Of a DNA stretch of 64,000 bases, positions 9,276 through 16,923 are shown in pieces (within the stretch, counting starts at the first letter, position 1; every line of letters starts with the position of its first letter). Both the position numbers and the translations under genes were made by a program. The DNA comes from Exiguobacterium antarcticum DSM 14480. Its GTDB lineage: Bacteria > Bacillota > Bacilli > Exiguobacteriales > Exiguobacteriaceae. Location: NCBI RefSeq assembly GCF_000685865.1, contig NZ_JMKS01000003.1:620001-684000 (forward strand), in the 5' to 3' direction. The notes below the pieces were generated by a model. The model was not told the DNA's origin, did no database searches, and saw nothing but the letters and a program-made list of their open reading frames with translations.

Positions 9276-10271
9276 ATGCACCAACCATATGATGTAACGA
9301 TTATCGGCGGCGGTCCAGTCGGGCTGTTCACCGCTTTTTACTCAGGCATGCGTCAGATGAAGACGAAAGTCATCGAAAGTCTACCACAACTCGGTGGACA
9401 ACTGGCGACGCTTTATCCTGAAAAATATATATACGACATTGCCGGCTTCCCGAAAGTCAAAGCCCAGGACTTAATCGATCGCCTGCTTGAACAAGCAAAT
9501 GAATTTGATCCGACGTATGTGCTCGGTGAAACCGTCCTTGCTTATGAACGACTCGATGACGGACTGATCCGTCTCGTCACGAACAAGGGTGAACATTATA
9601 CGAAGACTGTCATCCTGACAGCCGGAAACGGTTCATTTGCTGCCCGTCCACTCGGTGTCGCCGATGCAGAACGGTTCGAAGAAAGTAACTTACACTACTT
9701 CGTCAATGAGATGGACCGTTTCAAAGATCGCCAAGTCGTCTTGCTCGGCGGCGGTGATTCCGCGGTCGATTGGTCGCTGATGCTTGAGCCGATCGCTAAA
9801 TCCGTCACGCTCGTCCACCGACGCGATAAGTTCCGCGCCCATGAGCATACGGTCGAGCTTTTACACAACTCATCCGTCAACGTCATGACGCCGTATACAC
9901 TCGAATCGGTCACAGGGGATGACAGCATCGAGACGCTGACGTTTAAACATGCTGAAACGGATGAAGTCATCGTCGTCGGCGCAGATGATGTCGTCTGTAA
10001 CTTCGGTTTCGTTTCCTCGCTCGGACCGCTCAAGGAGTGGGAAGTCGAGTTCGAACGCAATTCGATCCGCGTCAACTCGAAGATGGAAACGGCGATTCCC
10101 GGTGTCTTCGCTTGCGGCGATATCGCCACTTACGACGGTCGTGTCAAATTGATTGCGACTGGTTTCGGAGAAGCTCCGATTGCCGTCAACCAAGCGAAGT
10201 TGCTTGTTGATCCATCGGCCCGTCACCCGCAGCACTCCACCAGTCTTTTTGAGAAAGTCAAAAATCATTAA
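9276..10271 (+). CDS. yumC: Ferredoxin/flavodoxin--NADP+ reductase, thioredoxin reductase-like type
   Basis: A 331-residue flavoprotein that moves electrons between NADPH and ferredoxin or flavodoxin. It has the thioredoxin-reductase fold: FAD motif [12 protein letters not shown] near residue 10, NADPH motif [11 protein letters not shown] near residue 160, and [12 protein letters not shown] near residue 275. It lacks the CxxC disulfide of thioredoxin reductases, which separates YumC-type enzymes from TrxB. TAGGAGGGACTCAG precedes the ATG. It is transcribed alone, divergent from yumB, and ends at a terminator. Confidence 0.93.
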   Translation: MHQPYDVTIIGGGPVGLFTAFYSGMRQMKTKVIESLPQLGGQLATLYPEKYIYDIAGFPKVKAQDLIDRLLEQANEFDPTYVLGETVLAYERLDDGLIRLVTNKGEHYTKTVILTAGNGSFAARPLGVADAERFEESNLHYFVNEMDRFKDRQVVLLGGGDSAVDWSLMLEPIAKSVTLVHRRDKFRAHEHTVELLHNSSVNVMTPYTLESVTGDDSIETLTFKHAETDEVIVVGADDVVCNFGFVSSLGPLKEWEVEFERNSIRVNSKMETAIPGVFACGDIATYDGRVKLIATGFGEAPIAVNQAKLLVDPSARHPQHSTSLFEKVKNH

Positions 10272-10277
10272 GTTACG

Positions 10278-10325
10278 CCCAAAAGAAGAGTTGCCTCGAC
10301 CAAATCGAAGTGGCTCTTCTTTTTG
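10278..10325 (+). terminator. Terminator of yumC
   Basis: AGAAGAG/CTCTTCT stem with TCGA/TCGA inside, followed by TTTTTG, just after the yumC stop. Confidence 0.8.
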
Positions 10326-10358
10326 TTTGCAGTCTAAATGACTGTGTTTGACGCCGCC

Positions 10359-10499
10359 AGATTCTTTCTTCCCGTGCTTTCCTCAGGCGAGGCGCAAGTC
10401 GCGGCTTCTTGACCTTACCTTTCAAGAAGCCGGGTCTCGCTTGCCTCTGGCAGCGCGAAAAACGCGTTTTTTCCTGTAGGAGTCACGGGAAATGAATCT
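10359..10499 (+). repeat. Dispersed palindromic repeat, full copy 2
   Basis: The outer arms AGATTCTTTCTTCCCGTG and CACGGGAAATGAATCT close a 141-bp unit. Inside are an arm around GCGGCTTCTTGA/CAAGAAGCCGGGTC flanked by GAGGCGCAAGTC and CTCGCTTGCCT, then GCGCGAAAAACGCG, then TTTCCTGTAGGAGTC. The same blocks in the same order occur at 44380-44510 and, inverted, at 45375-45521. No open reading frame is conserved across copies. It fills most of the yumC to GNAT gap. Confidence 0.85.
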
Positions 10500-10532
10500 T
10501 TTCTACACATTTCCTTCAATGTTCCTTCAATT

Positions 10533-10570
10533 CAAAAAAAATCATCCTAATCGCAATAGGATGATTTTTT
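10533..10570. terminator. Bidirectional terminator (GNAT gene side)
   Basis: AAATCATCCTA/TAGGATGATTT stem with A-run on the left and T-run on the right; it ends the minus-strand GNAT gene at 10580 and could also stop plus-strand reading. Confidence 0.85.
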
Positions 10571-10579
10571 AAAGCAATT

Positions 10580-11089
10580 TTAAGACAACGGCACGTTGAA
10601 TCGTCGAACACGCGTCCCGTCTTCTTTTACATACGATTCGACTTCTTGTCCACCGTTTGCTTCGATGACACGACCGGATGCGACATTGTCCGCACTGCAG
10701 GTGATCAAGACTGAACTAAGTCCACGCTCCCTTGCAACTTTCAGTGCTTGACGTAATCCTTCTGTCGCGTATCCCTTGTTGCGTTCACTCGGTCGAATGC
10801 CATAACCAATATGTCCACCGATTTGTTGCAGTTGGTCGTTTAGATCATGTCGGAAATTGACTGCACCGACAATCGTTTCCCCGTCATACAACCAATAAGT
10901 CGAGTGCGTGACCCAGTTTTTTGGAGCTATCTGTTCTTCTTGTTGTTGCTCATCCAGAAAATCCGCTAACGGTAAAAAAGTTTTGCTGACAACACTTGGG
11001 ACGATGGCTTCACCGGACTGTTGCCACTCTGTCAGAAAATCGAGGTATTCGACTTCAAGTTGCACGGACGGTTTGATTAACGTAATCAT
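10580..11089 (-). CDS. GNAT-family N-acetyltransferase
   Basis: A 169-residue acetyl-CoA-dependent acetyltransferase. The acetyl-CoA-binding motif A is seen as GYGIRPSERNKGYATEGL around residues 95-112 (RNKGYA being the pyrophosphate loop), followed by a C-terminal strand typical of the RimJ/YjjD-like branch. The substrate is unknown. Its ATG overlaps the stop of the upstream epimerase gene by 4 bp (ATGA), so the two are translationally coupled. Confidence 0.88.
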   Translation of the reverse strand: MITLIKPSVQLEVEYLDFLTEWQQSGEAIVPSVVSKTFLPLADFLDEQQQEEQIAPKNWVTHSTYWLYDGETIVGAVNFRHDLNDQLQQIGGHIGYGIRPSERNKGYATEGLRQALKVARERGLSSVLITCSADNVASGRVIEANGGQEVESYVKEDGTRVRRFNVPLS

Positions 11090-11952
11090 TTGTGATTGCG
11101 AACCTCCTCTTCAATGAGTCGATCGAGCCAGTCGTCGACATGTTGGAATAAATACCCCGCTTGTTTTGCGGCTGTCGTGTCCATATAGAAGTCGCGCTCC
11201 GGTGCAAGCGGTGACGGATCTTCGCCTGTCGTCTCAAAACGCGATGTCGTCTTCGCCACGCGATCAATTTTATCCATTAAGTCTTGAATCGATAATACAC
11301 CGTCACTTGCTGCATTGATCGGTCCGGTCATCGTCGAGCGTCCACACCATTCGAGGAAGGCTGCCGCTTCGTAACTCGAGATATAGCCCATCTTCGCATA
11401 TAAATTTTCAGCAACGATCGGTTGATCGGCCAAGGCCCGTTTAATATGGAACACCAGTCGTTCCGTATAATCGTCCGGTCCTAAGACGACCGGGAATCGA
11501 ACGGCGATGACCGGGAAAGTCGCCCGTTGGAAAAAGTAACTTTCCGCCTGACGTTTTCCTTCCCCGTAATCATGTTCTTTTTCCAAGTCATATTTCCCGG
11601 GAAACGGATTGTAAGTCCGCTCTGAGATGTTCGTTCCGCCCTGCTCATAAACGGACATCGTCGACGTTAAGATATAGCGTCCGACTTTCCCTTCGAAAGC
11701 ATCCACCGCAAGCTTCGCCTGATATGGATTAAAGCAGATATTGTCATAGATGATATCCCAGTTCTGACTTCCAAGATCCTTCATCGTACTGCTTGATGTC
11801 CGGTCTCCCTTAAAAAATGTCAAGCCCTTCGCGACCGGCGGTGTATGCTCGCCGCGCGTGACAATCGTCACATCATCCCCCGATTCCGCAAGCCGTAATG
11901 CCAACCGTCGACCAAAGTAACGTGTTCCACCGAAGATCAGTACCTTTCGCAT
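11086..11952 (-). CDS. NAD-dependent epimerase/reductase (extended SDR family)
   Basis: A 288-residue nucleotide-sugar-epimerase-like protein. The N-terminal Rossmann motif is GGTRYFGRRLALRL near residue 7, a variant of GxxGxxG. It has an ILTSTMSVYEQGG segment in place of the classic YxxxK region and a late domain close to isoflavone-reductase-like epimerases. Substrate is not known. An in-frame ATG at 11997 exists, but AAGGGAGGACTATCG lies before the ATG at 11952, giving a start at the Rossmann strand. It forms a two-gene unit with the GNAT gene. Confidence 0.85.
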   Translation of the reverse strand: MRKVLIFGGTRYFGRRLALRLAESGDDVTIVTRGEHTPPVAKGLTFFKGDRTSSSTMKDLGSQNWDIIYDNICFNPYQAKLAVDAFEGKVGRYILTSTMSVYEQGGTNISERTYNPFPGKYDLEKEHDYGEGKRQAESYFFQRATFPVIAVRFPVVLGPDDYTERLVFHIKRALADQPIVAENLYAKMGYISSYEAAAFLEWCGRSTMTGPINAASDGVLSIQDLMDKIDRVAKTTSRFETTGEDPSPLAPERDFYMDTTAAKQAGYLFQHVDDWLDRLIEEEVRNHK

Positions 11953-12031
11953 CGATAGTCCTCCCTTATCATGGCGTTCGTTGTAATCCTTCTCCATTTA
12001 GCTGCGTAAGTCCTGTCTGTCTCTGAAAAAC

Positions 12032-12060
12032 AAAAAAAACCGTAGACGGAATCGTCCACG
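12032..12060 (-). terminator. Terminator of the HesB/IscA-like gene
   Basis: CGTGGACG/CGTCTACG stem followed by GTTTTTTTT on the minus strand. Confidence 0.85.
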
Positions 12061-12075
12061 ATTTGAGTCGTCTTA

Positions 12076-12426
12076 TTAACATCCGCCGGGTGTCCCGGCA
12101 TTCGTTGCGGTCCGGAACGACGTCCCACACCCGCATGTCGCGATGGCATTTGGATTCGTGATCGTAAATCCGCCGCCAAGCATGGATTGTTTATAATCGA
12201 TTTCCAGGCCATTGACGACCGGATAGTCTTTTTGGTCAACGATGACGTTCACACCGTGTTGTTCAAAGGTTAAGTCGGTCTCTTTTTGACTGTCAAAGCC
12301 CATTCCGTAGGAGAGACCACTGCATCCGCCACCTTGAACGAGCATCCGTAGATTTTTTTCGTCGTCCGGCGCCTGCATCATCATCTCTTTCACTTGAAGA
12401 GCTGCTGCTTCTGTTAATTGGATCAT
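12076..12426 (-). CDS. yutM: A-type Fe-S cluster carrier (IscA/ErpA/HesB family)
   Basis: A 116-residue iron-sulfur carrier that accepts a cluster from the Suf machinery and hands it to target enzymes. The three conserved cysteines are visible as CSG (near residue 34) and CGCG (near residue 98). The ending NAGTPGGC resembles B. subtilis YutM. It is monocistronic with its own terminator. Other Fe-S genes (nfuA, sufCDSUB, lipA) lie within 16 kb. Confidence 0.92.
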   Translation of the reverse strand: MIQLTEAAALQVKEMMMQAPDDEKNLRMLVQGGGCSGLSYGMGFDSQKETDLTFEQHGVNVIVDQKDYPVVNGLEIDYKQSMLGGGFTITNPNAIATCGCGTSFRTATNAGTPGGC

Positions 12427-12546
12427 GTCATCACCCTCCCTTTTTTTCTAGTATACGCAATTTCGAGCTGATTCGAAACCTAGTTGCTTGAAACTATCTT
12501 GAATTCGTTGTATAAAGGAGTTGTATCAAAAAAAATTAAATCGTTC

Positions 12547-12682
12547 CATCTTCAGGGCAGGGTGAAATTCCCGACCGGCGGTAAACAGACGATTCGTCTG
12601 AAGCCCGCGAGCGAATAGGGCGCTATTTGCTGATTCTGTGTGACTCAGGAGCCGACAGTATAGTCTGGATGGGAGAAGATGG
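12547..12682 (+). ncRNA. FMN riboswitch (RFN element)
   Basis: The conserved core blocks are present in order: CAGGGCAGGGTGAAATTC, CCGACCGGCGGTA, AGCCCGCGA, then CAGGAGCCGACAGT and GGATGGGAGAAGATG. It senses FMN and precedes the riboflavin transporter ribU. The 3' side GGGAGAAG (12671-12678) is complementary to CTTCTCCC (12746-12753), which overlaps the terminator's left arm. FMN binding should therefore free the terminator and turn ribU off. Confidence 0.97.
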
Positions 12683-12750
12683 CGGCATGTTTCTATTTCT
12701 TGAACCGATTTTTGTAAAAATCGTTCAGGTTTAGTTTATTGCGGACTTCT

Positions 12751-12784
12751 CCCCTATTGAATCTGATTCGATAGGGGTTTATTT
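12751..12784 (+). terminator. FMN-riboswitch-controlled terminator
   Basis: CCCCTAT (12751-12757) pairs with ATAGGGG (12771-12777), followed by TTTATTTT. The left arm is also used by the antiterminator pairing with the RFN 3' side. A separate hairpin CGATTTTTGTAAAAATCG lies just upstream. Confidence 0.9.
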
Positions 12785-12843
12785 TGGACGCAGCCATGCC
12801 AATACTTCATCGAGAGGAACGAGCAAAAGGAGATTATACTCGT

Positions 12844-13410
12844 ATGAAACGCACACAAAAGATGGTCACTTTATCCATGTTAGGTTCAATTTCGTTTGTT
12901 CTAATGCTACTCAATTTCCCGTTACCTTTTTTACCGAACTATTTAAAAATCGACTTCAGTGATGTCCCTGCCTTAATCGCAGCCATCATGTTCTCACCGA
13001 TTGCCGGTGTCATCGTCGAAGCACTTAAAAATGTCTTGTACTACATCTTCCGCGGAAGTGGTGTACCGGTCGGAGAGCTGGCAAACTTCGCTGCTGGTGT
13101 CGCCTTCATTCTTCCCGTCAGCTGGTTCTATCATAAAAAGAAATCAACAAAAGGTCTCGCAACCGGTCTTGTCGCAGGTACGATCACGATGGCACTGGGT
13201 CTTGCGATCCTCAACTATATCTTAATTCTTCCAGCGTACGCTTGGTTCTTCGGAATGGACTACATGTTAGATCCTGCCGTCAAGTGGACAACGATCACGG
13301 CCGGTATCCTACCGTTTAACATCATCAAGGCTTTGTTTATCTCAGCACTCTTCATTCCGCTGTTCTTGAAGCTACAACCTTGGATGTTACGTCGTCAACA
13401 CTCCGCCTAA
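12844..13410 (+). CDS. ribU: Riboflavin ECF transporter S component
   Basis: A 188-residue membrane protein with about 5-6 hydrophobic segments, the substrate-binding subunit for riboflavin that works with a shared energy-coupling-factor module encoded elsewhere. It has the family-typical KIDFSDVPALIAA near residue 38 and an FRGSGVPVGELANF loop. The reading frame extends back to a TTG at 12784, but that overlaps the terminator's T-run; AAGGAG before the ATG at 12844 fixes the start. FMN control by the upstream riboswitch supports the substrate. Confidence 0.95.
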   Translation: MKRTQKMVTLSMLGSISFVLMLLNFPLPFLPNYLKIDFSDVPALIAAIMFSPIAGVIVEALKNVLYYIFRGSGVPVGELANFAAGVAFILPVSWFYHKKKSTKGLATGLVAGTITMALGLAILNYILILPAYAWFFGMDYMLDPAVKWTTITAGILPFNIIKALFISALFIPLFLKLQPWMLRRQHSA

Positions 13411-13440
13411 GTCCGAAGCCGCGCCCGCTGACAGACACGA

Positions 13441-13474
13441 ATCCCCGGTCTCTTCTGAGACACGGGGATTTTTT
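13441..13474 (+). terminator. Terminator of ribU
   Basis: ATCCCCG-GTCTC/GAGAC-A-CGGGGAT long stem followed by TTTTTT; it lies against the end of the convergent yuzB gene. Confidence 0.9.
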
Positions 13475-13706
13475 AAAGTTCATTTTCTTCGATTTTTTGA
13501 TAAATTTTTTCTAGAAGTTCTTCCGGTGTCTCGCCGACGACCGTTTCTCCATCGACCAGACAAAAATGGTCGAGTGAACAAATGCCACAATATCCGAGAC
13601 ATCCATATTCGACGACATCGACATTCGGATCCCGTTCGAGTTGTTGCATGACGACTTGGGTTCCTGTCGCTAAGTTGCTGATACAAAATTCAATAATTGG
13701 ATTCAC
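13473..13706 (-). CDS. yuzB: YuzB family protein (DUF1450)
   Basis: A 77-residue cysteine-containing protein like B. subtilis YuzB. Cysteines cluster as YGCLGYCGICSLDHFC (about residues 34-49), and the protein ends in an acidic helix. The fold is ferredoxin/thioredoxin-like as judged by family; function is unknown. It keeps the B. subtilis position next to yutJ (divergent). Confidence 0.88.
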   Translation of the reverse strand: MNPIIEFCISNLATGTQVVMQQLERDPNVDVVEYGCLGYCGICSLDHFCLVDGETVVGETPEELLEKIYQKIEENEL

Positions 13707-13798
13707 TTTTTTTCCTCCTTTAAGCAGGAATTGTCCTTCCCCATGTCGTATTATACAAGGTCAGACTGATTTAGGGGAACTAAGGGGGATTTAAAGTT

Positions 13799-14851
13799 AT
13801 GAAGCAACTGGTTGTTTTAGGCGGCGGATATGGCGGTATGCGGATTTGTGAACGGTTTAAAGATGAAGAGGTCGCTGTGACCCTCGTCGATCGTTTACCG
13901 TATCATGCCTTAAAAACAGAGTATTATGCACTCGCTGCCGGTACATTATCGGATCGTGATGTTCGGATTGCTTTTCCGGAAGGCGAACATCTCACATATA
14001 AATATGGACATGTCGTCAAGATTTCACCGGAGACGAACTCCGTCCATCTCCAAGATGGGACGGAGCTGTTTTATGACGATCTCATCATCGCGTTAGGGTG
14101 TGAAGATAAATACCATAACATACCGGGGGCGCAAGAATTTACGTACAGCATCCAAACGCTTGAAGAGTCTAGGAAAACCCAACAGGCAATTTGTGGTCTC
14201 ACACCCGGTGCCGTCGTCTCGATCGTCGGAGCCGGACTGTCTGGTGTCGAACTGGCGAGTGAATTACACGAAAGCCGGAAAGACTTGAAGATCCGATTGT
14301 TCGACCGTGGTCCATCGGTGTTGTCGTTCCTGTCAGACAAAGTATCGACATACGTCCAGGAGTGGTTCGAAGAACATGATGTCGAAGTCATTAACAATTC
14401 CAATGTCACGTTCGTCACGGCGGATGACGTCCAAAACGGGGATGAGGCCTATCCTTCGAACTTAACGATTTGGACGGCCGGCACACAACCGGTCAAGGTC
14501 GTTCGGGATCTCGGATTTGAAGCCGACAGCGGTGGACGGATCAAGCTGACGGAACACCACCATGTGCCGGAACACGAAAACGTGTTTGTGATTGGGGATT
14601 GCGCAAGCCTCCCGTATGCACCAAGCGGACAGCTCGCAGAACATCAAGCCGACCAAGTCGTCGATGTCCTGCAAGCGAAATGGGACGGAAAAAAACTGCC
14701 GAAACTGCCAGAAATCAAGTTACGTGGTATGCTCGGCTCGCTCGGGAAATCAGACGGATTTGGGATCGTCATGGGGAAACAGGCATTAACCGGAAAAGTA
14801 CCACGCCTCTTGAAGTCGGGTGTCCTCTGGAAACATAAAAAGATCAAATAA
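13799..14851 (+). CDS. yutJ: NAD(P)/FAD-dependent oxidoreductase, YutJ-like
   Basis: A 350-residue relative of type II NADH dehydrogenases. The FAD motif GGGYGGMR is at residues 8-15, the NAD motif VGAGLSGVELASEL near residue 143, and NVFVIGDCASLPYAP near residue 260. It is shorter than YumB and lacks part of the C-terminal membrane-anchoring region, although the end is basic. The physiological acceptor is unknown. AGGGGG precedes the ATG with a rather long spacer. Terminator follows. Confidence 0.88.
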   Translation: MKQLVVLGGGYGGMRICERFKDEEVAVTLVDRLPYHALKTEYYALAAGTLSDRDVRIAFPEGEHLTYKYGHVVKISPETNSVHLQDGTELFYDDLIIALGCEDKYHNIPGAQEFTYSIQTLEESRKTQQAICGLTPGAVVSIVGAGLSGVELASELHESRKDLKIRLFDRGPSVLSFLSDKVSTYVQEWFEEHDVEVINNSNVTFVTADDVQNGDEAYPSNLTIWTAGTQPVKVVRDLGFEADSGGRIKLTEHHHVPEHENVFVIGDCASLPYAPSGQLAEHQADQVVDVLQAKWDGKKLPKLPEIKLRGMLGSLGKSDGFGIVMGKQALTGKVPRLLKSGVLWKHKKIK

Positions 14852-14854
14852 GCA

Positions 14855-14886
14855 AAACGGCGCCGGTCATTCCGGTGCCGTTTTTT
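14855..14886. terminator. Shared terminator of yutJ and yuzD
   Basis: AACGGCGCCGG/CCGGTGCCGTT stem plus T-run on the plus strand. The last codons and stop of the convergent yuzD gene lie inside this stem. Confidence 0.9.
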
Positions 14887-15172
14887 CGAGTCTCATATCA
14901 ATCGCCTGCGTGATTTTTTTCAGCTGGACATATCCTTCGTCAATCATCTCCTCATCGAGCAGGACGAGTGGATAAAAATAGACATCGTCCTTCAAGGCCA
15001 AGATCCAGTCATCTTCGACAGGTGATGTCTCGAAATCAATATACGCAAACGTTAATGCCGTCTCGTATTTTCGTTCGAGTACGGCTTGGAGCCAGCTGTA
15101 GGTCTCTTCTGAACTCGGTGCCCCGACGCAGCTCGGACATGTCTGTGCAGCGCCATATACCTTGATTTCCAT
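14867..15172 (-). CDS. yuzD: YuzD family thioredoxin-like protein (DUF1462)
   Basis: A 101-residue protein like B. subtilis YuzD with a thioredoxin-like N-terminus carrying a CPSC motif (residues 12-15). The rest is an alpha/beta arrangement with several acidic residues. Function is unproven; a redox or disulfide role is inferred from the motif. It is divergent from nfuA. Its C-terminal codons double as one arm of the yutJ terminator. Confidence 0.85.
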   Translation of the reverse strand: MEIKVYGAAQTCPSCVGAPSSEETYSWLQAVLERKYETALTFAYIDFETSPVEDDWILALKDDVYFYPLVLLDEEMIDEGYVQLKKITQAIDMRLEKTAPE

Positions 15173-15225
15173 TCAAACTCCCCCTCTTGATGGATACTTC
15201 TTTTTTAGTATACAAGTTTTCCAGA

Positions 15226-15254
15226 TTGAGAACATTTTTCAACCCTGTTACAAT
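15226..15254 (+). promoter_or_regulatory. nfuA promoter
   Basis: -35 TTGAGA (15226-15231), 17-bp spacer, -10 TACAAT (15249-15254), 28 nt before the chosen start. Confidence 0.75.
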
Positions 15255-15282
15255 GATTCTATAAGAAAGGATGTGTTTACGC

Positions 15283-15510
15283 ATGGAAATGTTTGATCAA
15301 GTGAATGAAGTCCTCGAAAAATTGCGTCCGTTCCTTCTTCGTGATGGAGGAGACGTTGAACTCGTAGATGTAGAAGACGGTATCGTCAAACTCCGTTTAA
15401 TGGGAGCTTGCGGCAGTTGCCCAAGTTCAACCATCACATTGAAGGCTGGTATCGAACGTGCCCTTCTTGAAGAAGTCGCTGGCGTCGTCGAAGTTGAACA
15501 AGTCTTCTAA
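15283..15510 (+). CDS. nfuA: NifU-like Fe-S scaffold/carrier (NfuA)
   Basis: A 75-residue NifU C-terminal-domain protein that carries a [4Fe-4S] cluster between subunits of a dimer. The CGSCPSS motif supplies the two cluster cysteines, and [15 protein letters not shown] is the family signature. It corresponds to B. subtilis YutI. An ATG at 15271 is in frame, but AGAAAGG lies immediately before it; 15283 gives workable spacing, and 15289 is another option. It is a single-gene unit with a consensus promoter and a terminator. Confidence 0.93.
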   Translation: MEMFDQVNEVLEKLRPFLLRDGGDVELVDVEDGIVKLRLMGACGSCPSSTITLKAGIERALLEEVAGVVEVEQVF

Positions 15511-15516
15511 TATTGA

Positions 15517-15552
15517 AAATCCCCACTGACATCTGTCAATGGGGATTTTTTT
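15517..15552. terminator. Bidirectional terminator nfuA/yutF
   Basis: AAATCCCCA/TGGGGATTT with TGACA/TGTCA inside, and T-run on the plus strand and A-run on the other side. Confidence 0.9.
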
Positions 15553-15554
15553 GT

Positions 15555-16319
15555 TTACAAAATCCATTCAGCTAACGTATCGACCATATAGGTTGGTTGT
15601 ACATCTTGTCCTTGAATGAAGACCGGTGTATGGACACCGGAATTAACATGCATCGTCCGGATGCCACCATTGATGCCAAACAAAATATCCGTATGGTAGT
15701 TATCCCCGACCATGATTAAGTCTTCTTTAGCGAGACCAATCATCTCTGCTGCGATATTGACCATGACCGGTTCCGGTTTCCCGATATAAAACGGTTCTTT
15801 TTCCGTCGTCACCCGTAAAACGGATGTCAAGGCACCGTTACCAGGCAAGAAACCACGCTCCGTCGGAATCGCGATGTCCCCGTTCGTCGAGATGAAGCGG
15901 GCACCTGCACGAATCGCCAGTGCTCCGATTGCTAACTTCTCATACGTGATTTGACGGTCAAGACCGATGACGACATAATCCACCTGCTCGTCTGCGACGA
16001 CCTGTAAGCCTTGACGTTCAAGCGCATCAATCAAACCACCTTCGCCAATCGCATAGACCTTCGCACCAGGAGAAAGTTCTGCGATGTAGCGGCCTGTCGC
16101 CATCGCACTCGTCAAGACGTGTTCTGCGTTCGAGTGTACACCCATACCACGTAATTTTTCAGCAACGGCTTCCGCTGTCATCGACGCATTATTCGTGACG
16201 AAGAGATACGGAACCCCTTGTTCTTGCAACTGATTGACAAAATCAACGGCTTCTTTGACAGGTTCTGTTCCATTATACATCGTGCCATCTAAATCAAATA
16301 AATATCCTTTTGCTTTCAT
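15555..16319 (-). CDS. yutF: HAD-IIA family sugar phosphatase (YutF/NagD-like)
   Basis: A 254-residue haloacid-dehalogenase hydrolase like B. subtilis YutF. The nucleophile motif FDLDGTMYNG lies at residues 8-17, motif II FVTNNAS near residue 40, and the acidic motif VGDNYHTDI near residue 202. The large C2 cap between them marks the NagD-type subfamily. The natural substrate is not known. It follows yutE by 6 bp and probably shares its transcript. Confidence 0.92.
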   Translation of the reverse strand: MKAKGYLFDLDGTMYNGTEPVKEAVDFVNQLQEQGVPYLFVTNNASMTAEAVAEKLRGMGVHSNAEHVLTSAMATGRYIAELSPGAKVYAIGEGGLIDALERQGLQVVADEQVDYVVIGLDRQITYEKLAIGALAIRAGARFISTNGDIAIPTERGFLPGNGALTSVLRVTTEKEPFYIGKPEPVMVNIAAEMIGLAKEDLIMVGDNYHTDILFGINGGIRTMHVNSGVHTPVFIQGQDVQPTYMVDTLAEWIL

Positions 16320-16325
16320 CCTGAC

Positions 16326-16769
16326 TCACTCCTCAGTTGGTAAAAATGCAGAGACGGGTCCAAGTTCGGTCTCTAAATAGTGTCGAACGGCTCCCGGGAA
16401 ACGACGTAACTCTGTTTCCTCTTCAAAAAGGATCTCGCGGATGTCCGCTGTACTCGATGTCGTAAATTCACGGACAATCCGTGTCCGTAGTGCGACGACT
16501 CGTTTCAGACTATTGGCAAGTGCCGTATCGACGACCCGTTCATCTTCTAAAATCAATACGATATCTTCATAACTTCCCGGATCACGCATGATGAAACCAT
16601 CAATCATACTGTTTCCGATATCGATGATACTCTCGATCACTAAAAACCCGATCCGTTCCCACGCCAGCGAAATCGTCAAAGCATCCCCCGTTAATTCTTT
16701 ACTTTGACGAAGCGCCGTTTCAAAACAAACCACTGTTTGCTCAATCTTTTCACGATTCACGAAATACAT
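16326..16769 (-). CDS. yutE: YutE/HepT-like protein (DUF86)
   Basis: A 147-residue all-helical protein of the DUF86/HepT superfamily. HepT toxins carry a catalytic RX4-6H motif; here the matching stretch reads RTRIVREF with arginine where histidine is expected. Nuclease or AMPylation-target activity is therefore doubtful. No MNT-type nucleotidyltransferase partner is adjacent, so it is not a toxin-antitoxin pair. It lies directly upstream of yutF as in B. subtilis. Confidence 0.82.
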   Translation of the reverse strand: MYFVNREKIEQTVVCFETALRQSKELTGDALTISLAWERIGFLVIESIIDIGNSMIDGFIMRDPGSYEDIVLILEDERVVDTALANSLKRVVALRTRIVREFTTSSTADIREILFEEETELRRFPGAVRHYLETELGPVSAFLPTEE

Positions 16770-16923
16770 CTAGCATTCCCCCTCACATCCTTCATTTTAG
16801 CTCTATCTGCAGGACATGAAAAGCAGAAAGGCTGTTTGCATCACATTCCGCAATGTGTTATCCTCAATTTAGATTTTTACGAAAATAGTATGTCACATTA
16901 GGTGACTTGGAGGTTATTCATAG

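Noticed and set aside
12784-12843. Longer RibU N-terminus from a TTG at 12784
   Set aside because: It would start inside the riboswitch terminator's T-run; the Shine-Dalgarno site points to 12844.
16326-16769. yutE as half of a HepT/MNT toxin-antitoxin pair
   Set aside because: No MNT nucleotidyltransferase gene is adjacent and the catalytic histidine is replaced.
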